This document shows, piece after piece, positions 44,070 through 52,332 of a stretch of 64,000 bases of DNA (positions are counted from its first letter, which is position 1; every line of letters begins with the position of its first letter). The notes under the pieces are model-generated. The model was not told where the DNA came from. It ran no database searches and saw nothing but the letters and a program-made list of their open reading frames with translations. This DNA comes from Enterobacter_D sp963521185 (lineage in GTDB: Bacteria > Pseudomonadota > Gammaproteobacteria > Enterobacterales > Enterobacteriaceae), in NCBI GenBank assembly GCA_963521185.1, contig CAUQTV010000004.1, forward strand, positions 310,001-374,000. Direction: 5' to 3'. A program made the translations under genes and the position numbers.

Positions 44070-46625
44070 ATGAAAACAACGAACTACAGTGCCCAATCTT
44101 TACCGCCACCGGTACAAATGACCGCGTTTAAAAAATTAGAGGAAAATGCGTTACTCAATACATCCACACCGAAAACGCACTTCGCGCAGCATATTTCCTC
44201 AATAGCCAATACGGAACAGGCGCAGCCTGCCATGGGCCGCGCCACCACGGCAACGGAAACGCTGGTGATTAATCAGGGCAAAGAGATCTACCGTGACGCA
44301 ATATGTAAAATGCTGTCAGCCGCCAGCAGTCAAAGCGAAGGAAAAATCAGCGCGCGCCTGGCGTCATTAGTCGAAACATTAACGTTAAACGCCGGGCATC
44401 CTCACCTTGATCAAAATGAAAAGCAGAGTCTGGTAAAAGAGTTATTTATTTTACGTAAGGCGTGCAGCAAAAGTCCCGATAAGGACATATTAGCCGCCAC
44501 CAAACACCTTGAGAAATTAATTTATAGTTGTCTGTTGGCTGAAAAATTAGACGGTGTGACGGATAAATACCGCAATGAGATCACCTTCTTTTCCCAGCCC
44601 GGCGCAACCAAAAGCAAAAGTGGCACCGCGAACGTGCAAATTTCGGCGGGCAGCGCGCTGACCGATAAACTGGTGTCTCTCAAAGCCTACGGCAAACTGA
44701 GTTACACCCAGACACGGCTGGCGGATACCGATGATGAAGGCATCGTTGGCGCTGAAAAATCACACAAATTCTCGGCTGCTTTAGGTGCGGAAGCCGGGGT
44801 TGAACTCTCTTCTGCCGTGGAAGTGAAAGCGGGTGCTGAAGCGTCGGCCTATAAAAAATTAACCACCGGCGTCAACTATACCGGTGCGCCGGATGCCATG
44901 CGTGAAAAGCTGGCACACAAAACCTTTACCTACAAACGCTTTCATTTTATTGACGCACTGACCACCCGTAAGCACTCGCTGGTTTACCATCAGGCACGGG
45001 CGCAAGACAGTCAGTCCCACCTCAAAACCTCCTGGGAAGCCATAACGCAGGGGAGCATTGAAAGCCAAAGCCCAACGCCCTTCCAGGCCACGGTCAAAAC
45101 GAAACGCGTCAATGGCATCGGATACAGCGCGCAGGTCAAGGCAAACGCTCAGGTCGCGTCATTTGCCAACGCCGGGGCGAAAGTACAGTACGACTATGTG
45201 AAAAATGACATTGAAGTGGATTTTCACACCGATATGTTCAAAAGCGTGACCGAAGGCAGCGGTCAGCAGGCCCGCCGGGAGAATCTCGATAACATCACCG
45301 GTCACTTTGAAAAAGCGTTTGCAACACTTTCCGGCGAACGCATGCTTCTGGATAACCAGAAAATGCGCAGCGATCTTTCTCTCGATGAGATCGCCGTGGC
45401 CGTTAACCTTCTTGACAAACGCATGAGCGACTACAGCCTGCATGTCCAGCGTCACAGCTTCGGCGACGCCGCTGCCACCAAAGGCAAACACCAGTTTGAA
45501 ACAGAGTGGAATGTAAAATCCTCGGGCCGTCACGGATTTTTGCAGTGCGCGGAAGTGATGCTGGCGACGCTGGCGTCTCGTTTGCCCGCCGGCCCCGACT
45601 CGGCAGCGCTTCTGGAGCAGATGAATAAGATCAATGCAAAAATCACTAACCCGGCTTTCTCTTACGACAAGAAAAAGCTGATGCCCATGATTTCCTTTAA
45701 CAATCTGCTGTCCATTATCAAAGCCTCGCACACCGTCACCGCCGAGGTGAACGCCACGCTTGGCACGGATGACGTTAGCGGTGGCGGTAAAGTCAGCGTT
45801 GCGCTGGTCAATATGGCGGTTCAGAACCCGTATCGCATTCGTGCGGGGGTTCAGCGTGATGTGGAAATCACCTTAACGGGCAATGTCACGCTGTCGAATG
45901 TGTTAGCACAGATCACCGACAATCTGGTTGCGGAATCCGGCATTTCAATGGACGCGCTTCGCGGTTCGGTGTCAGAACTCTTTAGCGCCTCTGTTGACCT
46001 GAGTGCCGGGGCAAAAGTGATCCTGCGCTATTTCTCGCCTGACTGGGCCAAAAAAGAGGATCAACCGCGTCGCTTCACCCATCAGGTGACCTACGTGCAG
46101 ACACTGAAAACGGCCAGCCTGTCAAAAAATATGACGGTGCCGGCGGCGGGCGTGTTCGGCGCAGGGGCGGGGCTTATCGGTGAATTAAAAACCACCGGGC
46201 TGGCGGTAGGTAAGATGGGCACCGATACGCTTAACTATCTGATGCTCCGCTACAACTACCTGAAAGGCAGAACGGAAGAGCAGGCCGTCTGGCATGATTT
46301 AATTGAAGAGAATCGTTCAAACCTGGTCACGCTGATGAAAAACATCGTGACGCCGGGTACCAACAGCGCGGAAGAACTTGCGTTTATCTATCAGGAAAAA
46401 ATGAACGGATTTGCGCGAGAAGAAGAACGTGAGACCTTTACCCGTCAGTTTGAGGGCGTGAAGCAGCAGATCGCGGCGCTGCAAACCGATGCATCACAGT
46501 TTGATGCGGCGCTCAACGCTGTTGTTACGCTGATGGACTGGCACAAGGAGAGCACGGACGTGATGTTCCGTCAGGGATTGATTGAGAAGGAGTTCACGCT
46601 GCCTAAAAAGCGTACCCTTTTCTAA
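44070..46625 (+). CDS. Large candidate type III effector, 851 aa, unrecognised
   Basis: I do not recognise a family. After a polar N-terminus (1-60) comes a helical region (about 65-170), then long stretches of alternating polar/hydrophobic residues (about 185-420 and 555-690: for example TANVQISAGSA, VELSSAVEVKAGAEAS, AQVKANAQVASFANAGAKVQYDYV) that suggest large beta-sheets or a barrel. Glycine-rich hydrophobic segment VFGAGAGLIGEL is near 710, and the C-terminus is helical. There is no signal peptide. It is divergent from sicA across 260 bp, so it is probably an InvF-controlled secreted protein. Confidence 0.72.
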   Translation: MKTTNYSAQSLPPPVQMTAFKKLEENALLNTSTPKTHFAQHISSIANTEQAQPAMGRATTATETLVINQGKEIYRDAICKMLSAASSQSEGKISARLASLVETLTLNAGHPHLDQNEKQSLVKELFILRKACSKSPDKDILAATKHLEKLIYSCLLAEKLDGVTDKYRNEITFFSQPGATKSKSGTANVQISAGSALTDKLVSLKAYGKLSYTQTRLADTDDEGIVGAEKSHKFSAALGAEAGVELSSAVEVKAGAEASAYKKLTTGVNYTGAPDAMREKLAHKTFTYKRFHFIDALTTRKHSLVYHQARAQDSQSHLKTSWEAITQGSIESQSPTPFQATVKTKRVNGIGYSAQVKANAQVASFANAGAKVQYDYVKNDIEVDFHTDMFKSVTEGSGQQARRENLDNITGHFEKAFATLSGERMLLDNQKMRSDLSLDEIAVAVNLLDKRMSDYSLHVQRHSFGDAAATKGKHQFETEWNVKSSGRHGFLQCAEVMLATLASRLPAGPDSAALLEQMNKINAKITNPAFSYDKKKLMPMISFNNLLSIIKASHTVTAEVNATLGTDDVSGGGKVSVALVNMAVQNPYRIRAGVQRDVEITLTGNVTLSNVLAQITDNLVAESGISMDALRGSVSELFSASVDLSAGAKVILRYFSPDWAKKEDQPRRFTHQVTYVQTLKTASLSKNMTVPAAGVFGAGAGLIGELKTTGLAVGKMGTDTLNYLMLRYNYLKGRTEEQAVWHDLIEENRSNLVTLMKNIVTPGTNSAEELAFIYQEKMNGFAREEERETFTRQFEGVKQQIAALQTDASQFDAALNAVVTLMDWHKESTDVMFRQGLIEKEFTLPKKRTLF

Positions 46626-46650
46626 AGCGCACACTGACAGCCACGCAACC

Positions 46651-46680
46651 AGAGGTGACTTGAACAGCAAGTCACCTCTT
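46651..46680. terminator. Hairpin terminator between convergent effector genes
   Basis: AGAGGTGACTTG and CAAGTCACCTCT form a 12-bp perfect stem with a 5-nt loop between the stops of the 851-aa and 221-aa genes. The U-tract is short (TTATT) on the plus side. Confidence 0.65.
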
Positions 46681-46694
46681 ATTGGTCTTGATTA

Positions 46695-47360
46695 TCATTG
46701 ATCGTATTTAGCGTTTCTGGCAGCAAGCTCACCGCTCACGGACGCTGCGGCGTTACTGCTCAATATTGTATACAATTCAGTTACACCCTGCGCATTGCGC
46801 TCATCGCTGGCATAGCGAATAAAGTGATCGTTAACATTCGCTTTATTTAACAGCCCCTCAACCTCTTCGAAAGAATATGACATTTTAAAAAGGAGTTTAT
46901 ATAAAGAGACGTTATCTTTAACCTCTGTTTTTTCAGTATTCAGAAGGTTAAACAACCGGATAGCTTCGTTTTGTAAATCCACTTTTTCCGCATAGGCGGA
47001 CTGATAATTTTCTTCTGCCGCCAGGAAAGCAGGCGTATTGCGATCGGCCGTATTGATCATACTGGTGTAGGTGGTCTGGAATAGCAGATCGTTTTCAGGC
47101 AGCAATTGGGTAACAATCTCCTTCAGACGAGATTCATCAACAATGTGAATAGATGGAGCGCTGATGCCGGATGAGGCCGCCGTACGGGCACCGGGTAAAT
47201 CATCAACATTGCTGACGCCCGATAGCCGATCGGCAAGCTTCGCGGTTCGCTCGCCGAGAGGCGCTGTTGACGCCGAACGTAGTCGTGCATCATCTACAGT
47301 TTCAGGCTCTGAACGCAACATGTTCACTGACTGCATATTATTACTATTATTTACTTTCAT
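46695..47360 (-). CDS. Candidate type III effector, 221 aa, unrecognised
   Basis: The N-terminal 70 residues are rich in Ser, Asn, Thr and Arg and look disordered, as in secreted effectors. The rest (about 75-215) is a helical domain with no match I know. It has no signal peptide. It is convergent with the 851-aa gene and forms the right edge of the secretion island. The 149 bp before the LysR gene stop hold nothing recognisable. Confidence 0.62.
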   Translation of the reverse strand: MKVNNSNNMQSVNMLRSEPETVDDARLRSASTAPLGERTAKLADRLSGVSNVDDLPGARTAASSGISAPSIHIVDESRLKEIVTQLLPENDLLFQTTYTSMINTADRNTPAFLAAEENYQSAYAEKVDLQNEAIRLFNLLNTEKTEVKDNVSLYKLLFKMSYSFEEVEGLLNKANVNDHFIRYASDERNAQGVTELYTILSSNAAASVSGELAARNAKYDQ

Positions 47361-47509
47361 TTTTTGCTCTACCTTTCCAGGTCATACACAACCTTGCTCA
47401 AAAAATTAGACTATCCCGAGAGGATCCGACTATTCAATCATATAAAGCAAGGGAGCGGATATAACGAAAAATTTATATCTCGGCGTCAGCGAAAATAATA
47501 CCCGTTCCC

Positions 47510-48409
47510 TTACTGTGCCGCAGCCTCAACAATATGCTGGCGTAACCACTGATGTGCCGGGTCCCGGTGCAAGCGCTCATGCCACAGCATCAGGATATCA
47601 AAACCACGCACGGGGAGCGGCGGCTCGACCACCTGCAATGCACTGGTGCGCTTCACCAGCCTTTCAGGCAGCACCGCCACCAGATCGGTGCTGACCAGCG
47701 TCTCCAGCATAAATAAAAAGTGGGGCACCGAAAGCACCACCCGGCGCGACAGGCCTTGTTCCGCGAGCGCGGCATCGGTTGGCCCGTAAAAACCGCCGCC
47801 GTCAGGCGAGACAATCACCTGCTCAAGCTGGCAAAACTGTTTAAGCGTCGGGCGGCGCATGAGTTTAGGGTGATTTGCCCGCCCGGCCAGCACGTAGCGC
47901 TCGCTAAACAGCAGCCGCTGGTGCAGGCCCGGCGGCGCACCGTCGCGCGTGCGGAAAATTAAATCCACGTCCCCCTCGGCGGCCTGTTTTTCAAACCGGT
48001 CGGGGTTCAGCTCCAGCACTGCCAGCCGCGTGCCCGGTGCCGCCACACGCAGGCCCGTGAGGGCCGGCAGCACAATGGCTGATTCGGTGTAATCGGTGGC
48101 GGCAATACGCCAGGTGTGGGTCGCGCGAGCGGGATCAAACGCACTGGCGGGCGAGACGGCCAGCGTCAGCGCCACCAGCGCCTGGCGCAGCGGCTCACGC
48201 AGTTCGTTCGCTCTGGCGGTGGGCAGCATACCGCGCGGTCCGGGCAGCAGGAGCGGATCGTTGAAAATCTCGCGCAGACGCGCCAGCTGCACGCTGATCG
48301 ACGGCTGCGACAGGTTAAGCCGCTGCGCCGCCCGCGTAACGTTATGCTCGCTGAGCAGCACATCCAGCGTGCGCAGCAGGTTCAGATCCAGACTGCCGAT
48401 ATTAATCAT
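47510..48409 (-). CDS. LysR-family transcriptional regulator
   Basis: The 299-aa protein has the LysR winged helix at residues 8-65 (DLNLLRTLDVLLSEHNVTRAAQRLNLSQPS region) and a periplasmic-binding-protein-like effector domain. It is divergent from the flavodoxin-fold oxidoreductase gene with 87 bp between starts, the classic arrangement in which the LysR protein controls the neighbour. The inducer is unknown, perhaps a quinone or electrophile. Confidence 0.92.
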   Translation of the reverse strand: MINIGSLDLNLLRTLDVLLSEHNVTRAAQRLNLSQPSISVQLARLREIFNDPLLLPGPRGMLPTARANELREPLRQALVALTLAVSPASAFDPARATHTWRIAATDYTESAIVLPALTGLRVAAPGTRLAVLELNPDRFEKQAAEGDVDLIFRTRDGAPPGLHQRLLFSERYVLAGRANHPKLMRRPTLKQFCQLEQVIVSPDGGGFYGPTDAALAEQGLSRRVVLSVPHFLFMLETLVSTDLVAVLPERLVKRTSALQVVEPPLPVRGFDILMLWHERLHRDPAHQWLRQHIVEAAAQ

Positions 48410-48496
48410 CGCTATACCAGAGATTTCATTAATTAATTTCTACTATAACCAGCCATTACGTACCCTGCACCGACTTTCTTCTTTCAGGAATAGACC

Positions 48497-49273
48497 ATGA
48501 ACGTTTTGATTGTTTACGCCCACCCGCAGCCGCGCTCCCTGAACGGATCGCTCAAAGATTTTGTCGTCACGCACCTGAAAAACCAGGGACACAGCGTGCA
48601 GGTTTCCGATCTTTACGCCCTGAACTGGAAAGCGCAGATCGATGCCGATGACACCCTCGGCGAACCGGTCGGCGACTATTTTGATGCCTCCGCCGATAGC
48701 CAGTACGCTTACGCCAACGGCACCCAGAGTGAAGACATCGCACGCGAGCAGGAGAAGCTGCGCTGGGCGGACGCGGTTATCTTCCAGTTCCCGCTGTGGT
48801 GGTTCTCGATGCCGGCGATCATGAAAGGCTGGTTTGACCGCGTGTATGCCTGTGGATTTGCCTACGGCGTGGGCGAGCACAGCGACACGCACTGGGGCGA
48901 TCGCTACGGCGAAGGAAGCATGTCCGGCAAACGGGCCATGCTCATCGTCACCACCGGCGGCTGGGCGTCGCATTATGCGCCGCGCGGCATCAATGGCCCT
49001 ATCGATGACATTTTGTTCCCCATTCAGCACGGCATGCTGCACTACCCTGGGTTTAGCGTGCTGCCGCCGGTGGTGATTTACCGCGCAGGCCGCACCGACG
49101 AGGCCGGGTTTGCCGCGCACTGCGACGCGCTGGCCCAGCGTTTAGACACCCTGTGGGAAACCGCCCCCATTGCGTTTCGCCCGCAGAACAGCGGGGAATA
49201 CGCGATCCCGGCGCTGACGTTAAACGAGGCGTATGCGCCCGGCGAAGCAGGATTTGGTATTCATACTCAATAA
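48497..49273 (+). CDS. Flavodoxin-fold NAD(P)H:quinone oxidoreductase
   Basis: The 258-aa protein has the Flavodoxin_2 pattern of NQO1/KefF/MdaB enzymes: VLIVYAHPQPRSLNGSL for flavin phosphate binding and FQFPLWWFSMPAIMKGWFDRV for the isoalloxazine pocket. These reduce quinones with two electrons, protecting against redox stress. AGGA lies upstream of the ATG. It is probably controlled by the divergent LysR protein. Confidence 0.88.
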   Translation: MNVLIVYAHPQPRSLNGSLKDFVVTHLKNQGHSVQVSDLYALNWKAQIDADDTLGEPVGDYFDASADSQYAYANGTQSEDIAREQEKLRWADAVIFQFPLWWFSMPAIMKGWFDRVYACGFAYGVGEHSDTHWGDRYGEGSMSGKRAMLIVTTGGWASHYAPRGINGPIDDILFPIQHGMLHYPGFSVLPPVVIYRAGRTDEAGFAAHCDALAQRLDTLWETAPIAFRPQNSGEYAIPALTLNEAYAPGEAGFGIHTQ

Positions 49274-49278
49274 GAGAA

Positions 49279-49307
49279 ACGGCTTCCGCATCACTGCCGG
49301 AAGCCGT
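49279..49307. terminator. Hairpin terminator between convergent oxidoreductase gene and roxA
   Basis: ACGGCTTCCG and CGGAAGCCGT form a 10-bp perfect stem with a 9-nt loop. On the minus strand it is followed by TTTCTCTTATT, a usable U-rich tract for roxA. Confidence 0.65.
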
Positions 49308-49319
49308 GTACCGCGCGGA

Positions 49320-50441
49320 TTATTCGTCGAAGTACCAGTAGCCCTGGTTAACCAGCGCGGTCAGCTCCCCGACGAATTCAGGGTTGTCGAGCGCATCGCC
49401 CAGTTCGTTCTGGCTAATGAGCGTGTAGCGGCACAGGGCGTCGGCGGCGGCCGGGGCAACGGTGTCGTGGCGCTCGCTGTTGATAAAGAAGCTGTCGCCG
49501 ATATGCAGCACGCGCAGCCCGCTCAGGCGTGAGAGCACTTCCCCACCCTGCAACGCGTCGAGGATTTCGCTTGCGTCATACGGCGGCTCGGCGGGTGCAA
49601 TGTCCAGCTCGTGGCGCGGCGTACTCGCAAAGCGACCAAACCACTGTTTAAAGTCTTCCGGCTGGCTGATGACGTTGATCATCATGTCGCGCAGACGCGC
49701 CAGCTCGTACTCTTCAACCCGGCCCGGATGCTCGCGGCAGGTCAGATCCGGATCGCTGTAGTGCTCGCCACCGAGGTCGTTTTCCAGCGCGTAGTCGGCA
49801 AAGCTGCTGATCAGATCACGACCGTTCGGCCCACGGAAGCCCACGGAGTAGTTCAGCGCGGTTTCATGGGTGAAGCCGTCGTGCGGGAATCCCGGCGGAA
49901 TATAGAGGATATCGCCCGGCGCTAAATCTTCATCTATGATCGGCGGGAAGGGATCGACGTGCAGCAGCGCCGGATGCGGGCAGAACTGACGCATCGGCAG
50001 TTTGTCGCCCACGCGCCAGCGACGGCTGCCCATCCCCTGGATGATAAACACATCGTACTGATCGATATGCGGGCCAACGCCGCCGCCCGGCACGGAGAAG
50101 GAGATCATCAGGTCATCCAGACGCCAGTCCGGCAGCACGCGGAACGGGCGCACCAGTTCGGCAGAAGGCGCGTGCCAGTGGTTGACCGCCTGCGCCAGCA
50201 GCGACCAGCCGGTTTCGCCCAGACCGTCGAAATCCTCGAACGGCCCGTTGCTGGCCTGCCACTGGCCGTTAGCATGGCTCACGAGGCGGCTGTCCACCTC
50301 TGGCTCCATCGCCAGGCCCGCTAATTCGTCCGGCGTAATCGGATCGACAAAGTTCGGCAACGCATTCTTTAAAACAACAGGTTGTTTTTGCCAGTATTTT
50401 TCTAAAAATTCGGGCCAGTTCAGGTTCAGTTGATAAGCCAT
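49320..50441 (-). CDS. roxA: Ribosomal protein uL16 3-hydroxylase RoxA (YcfD)
   Basis: The 373-aa protein is a JmjC-type Fe(II)/2-oxoglutarate oxygenase that hydroxylates an Arg of ribosomal protein L16. The iron ligands lie in GPHIDQYDVF (HxD) and the later His of IPPGFPHDG. The C-terminal winged-helix part is present. Length and sequence match E. coli YcfD. The ATG at 50441 gives MAYQLNLNWPEF, the family N-terminus; an upstream extension is not conserved. In E. coli it lies next to phoPQ, but here a LuxR gene precedes it. Confidence 0.95.
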   Translation of the reverse strand: MAYQLNLNWPEFLEKYWQKQPVVLKNALPNFVDPITPDELAGLAMEPEVDSRLVSHANGQWQASNGPFEDFDGLGETGWSLLAQAVNHWHAPSAELVRPFRVLPDWRLDDLMISFSVPGGGVGPHIDQYDVFIIQGMGSRRWRVGDKLPMRQFCPHPALLHVDPFPPIIDEDLAPGDILYIPPGFPHDGFTHETALNYSVGFRGPNGRDLISSFADYALENDLGGEHYSDPDLTCREHPGRVEEYELARLRDMMINVISQPEDFKQWFGRFASTPRHELDIAPAEPPYDASEILDALQGGEVLSRLSGLRVLHIGDSFFINSERHDTVAPAAADALCRYTLISQNELGDALDNPEFVGELTALVNQGYWYFDE

Positions 50442-50445
50442 ACTT

Positions 50446-50459
50446 TCACACCAGTGTGA
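50446..50459. promoter_or_regulatory. 14-bp palindrome abutting the roxA start
   Basis: TCACAC-CA-GTGTGA is a perfect inverted repeat ending 4 bp upstream of the roxA ATG. It covers the ribosome-binding region, so it may act as a DNA operator or as an mRNA hairpin. No regulator is known to me. Confidence 0.4.
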
Positions 50460-50513
50460 GAACAAACGGCCCTGATTATAAAGAGCGCACGGCCCAGGCC
50501 GCCTTGTCATGGG

Positions 50514-51089
50514 TCAAGGCTTTGCGTGGTGGCGTGCGCACACCGCCGCCGGGTGGAACTCCCGGCGCATCGCCGAATAGAGCGAGCAGAGTTCCTGCAA
50601 GCTTTTGGTGCCGGTGCGTTTCATCAGCCCGTTACGCTGCACGCTCACGGTCGTGGGGCTGACGCCGCGTATTCTGGCGATGTCGTCCACCGAATGCCCG
50701 CGCAGGATCAGCTTCATGATCTGCTGCTCGGCGTTGGTAAACCTGAAGGTATCGGGATGGTAATCGGTGTTCTGATTCTGCTCATACAACAGGCTCATCA
50801 CGGACAGCGCCTGCTTCAGTTCGCTGACGGTGAGGTGCTCGGGCAGGCAAAGCTTTGTCAGCCCCGGAAAGAGCCGCGAGAACGAGTCAAAGTAGCGTTC
50901 GGACGAGATAAAAATGGAATAGTGGGCGGGCGGGCAGGTAAAAAACAGCGAGTACATTTCCCTGATATCCATCCCGCTGGTGATATAGATACAGGATGCG
51001 CTGTCGCCTCCGCCGCGCTCGCGCCGCATTTGCTTGAGCATTTTCTCTATTCCATAGATGTAAAAACGATCCTTCCCATAGATTGTCAT
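50514..51089 (-). CDS. LuxR-family transcriptional regulator
   Basis: The 191-aa protein has a C-terminal LuxR helix-turn-helix (about residues 118-175, with TNAEQQIMKLILRGHSVDDIA and GVSPTTVSVQRNGLMKR). The N-terminal part keeps a receiver-like outline but lacks the acidic pocket, like the BglJ/RcsA/MatA group of unphosphorylated regulators. It is divergent from the kdgM-pectate lyase genes and could control them. Confidence 0.82.
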   Translation of the reverse strand: MTIYGKDRFYIYGIEKMLKQMRRERGGGDSASCIYITSGMDIREMYSLFFTCPPAHYSIFISSERYFDSFSRLFPGLTKLCLPEHLTVSELKQALSVMSLLYEQNQNTDYHPDTFRFTNAEQQIMKLILRGHSVDDIARIRGVSPTTVSVQRNGLMKRTGTKSLQELCSLYSAMRREFHPAAVCARHHAKP

Positions 51090-51556
51090 GAGGGGACTCC
51101 AGAGGTAATGATATTTTTATGATTTTTGTGAGTATCGCGCGCATTAGCGTTCTCATTTCCGCCAGTGTATTGCATTTATGCATCGCGTTTCTGTTTTTTA
51201 TCCAGGAATAAATTTATTGTCAAACCACGCTATTTTGGCAATCAGGCAAGCGGCGTAAACACCTCCCCACCAAAAACCACACCAACACCATGATACCGAA
51301 CGATTTTTCAAATTAAGATTATCTTTATAAATCAACAAATAATTAATTTACCCCTATTTTGAACTGTATGATCTTAGTCTCAAAACACCATTTCATTTTG
51401 TGCAAAAGTGCATTCCACTAAAAACAACAAAACACAAATTCGTTACACCGCTGACGCTCAAATCCTTCGCATTCGTGCTTATAAGAAAAATCATTAATCA
51501 TCTGCTTCACGGCAGAGAACAGGCTGTACCTTTGGACTATAACAATAGAGGATATT
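51090..51556. other. 467-bp intergenic region upstream of the kdgM-like gene
   Basis: No gene is seen here. The stretch is AT-rich (notably 51190-51230 and 51300-51370) and must hold divergent promoters for the LuxR gene and the pectin genes. It contains one KdgR-like site (51378-51397). A long 5' leader for kdgM is possible. Confidence 0.5.
51378..51397. promoter_or_regulatory. Possible KdgR operator
   Basis: TCTCAAAACACCATTTCATT agrees at about 12 of 20 positions with the AAATGAAACATTGTTTCATT-type KdgR box I recall, with the right half nearly intact. KdgR represses pectin-catabolism genes including kdgM in Dickeya. Position 160 bp before kdgM is plausible. Confidence 0.4.
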
Positions 51557-52258
51557 ATGTTTCGCTCATTACTTTTGATTACTGTACCCTTTATCAGCAT
51601 TGCAGCACATGCCGTCACCTTCGATTATCGCCACGAACTGAATGATAGCGGCGGAAATAATCACAAGGATCGACTATTAATGTCGCATCGGTTTGCCAAC
51701 GGTTTTGGATTATCGCTGGAGGGCAAATGGAAAGGCTCGCAGGATAAAGACAAAGCCTGGGATGAGACCATCAGTAACGGCACCGAAGTAGTCGCCAGCT
51801 ACGTCTATAAAATTAACAACACCTTCCAGGTTGAACCGGGGTTCTCGCTGGACAGCAGTTCCTCGTCCAACAACTACCGCCCGTACCTGCGCGGCAAAGT
51901 GAACCTGAGTGATGACGTAAGTGCTTCATTACGCTACCGTCCTTACTTCAAACGCAACTCGAACAACATGGGCACGCGCAAAGACACCTCAGAAAACGGC
52001 TACAACCTGACCAGCGTGCTGTCGTGGAAATTCCTCAAAGACTACCAGCTGGATTACGAGCTGGATTACAAAAAAGCGAACTCCGCCGGTGTAATACTCG
52101 CCGACGACGAAAGCTACGACTGGACGCACGATTTCAAACTGACTTACAAGTTTGATAAGAACTGGTCGCCCTATGTGGCCGTCGCGAATGTGTCCGGCAG
52201 CAAAGTCACCGATGAAAGACAAACCCGTTACCGCGTCGGCGTGAAATATTCCTTCTGA
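51557..52258 (+). CDS. kdgM: Oligogalacturonate-specific outer-membrane porin, KdgM/NanC family
   Basis: The 233-aa protein has a signal peptide (cleavage near AHA-VT) and a 12-strand beta-barrel pattern of alternating residues, opening with TFDYRHELNDSG and ending in the C-terminal aromatic YRVGVKYSF required for outer-membrane assembly. The family admits oligogalacturonates or acidic sugars. Many Lys/Arg line the strands. GAGGA lies 5 nt before the ATG. The pectate lyase gene follows. Confidence 0.9.
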   Translation: MFRSLLLITVPFISIAAHAVTFDYRHELNDSGGNNHKDRLLMSHRFANGFGLSLEGKWKGSQDKDKAWDETISNGTEVVASYVYKINNTFQVEPGFSLDSSSSSNNYRPYLRGKVNLSDDVSASLRYRPYFKRNSNNMGTRKDTSENGYNLTSVLSWKFLKDYQLDYELDYKKANSAGVILADDESYDWTHDFKLTYKFDKNWSPYVAVANVSGSKVTDERQTRYRVGVKYSF

Positions 52259-52285
52259 TCGCCACCCGGCAGCGAAATAACCGCC

Positions 52286-52317
52286 AATAAGGATTTTGAG
52301 AAAAAATCCTTATTTTT
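52286..52317 (+). terminator. Intrinsic terminator-like hairpin between kdgM and the pectate lyase gene
   Basis: AATAAGGATTT and AAATCCTTATT form an 11-bp stem with a 7-nt loop, followed by TTTAAT. It ends 15 bp before the lyase start and may uncouple porin and lyase levels or stabilise the kdgM mRNA. Confidence 0.6.
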
Positions 52318-52332
52318 AATGAGAGCACAACA

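Larger units (their letters stand above)
11842..47360. other. SPI-1/Inv-Mxi-Spa type III secretion island
   Basis: This span holds all structural genes of an SPI-1-type injectisome in three operons, plus regulator genes, candidate effectors and an ispG copy. The boundaries are the end of yjiR and the start of the 221-aa gene. No tRNA, integrase or flanking direct repeat is visible at either edge. Many genes look less GC-rich than the flanks by eye, consistent with horizontal acquisition. Confidence 0.85.

Noticed and set aside
43857..44096. 79-codon minus-strand frame in the sicA/851-aa gene intergenic region
   Set aside because: No good ribosome binding site, overlaps the start of the 851-aa gene, and the sequence looks random; a leader peptide cannot be fully excluded.
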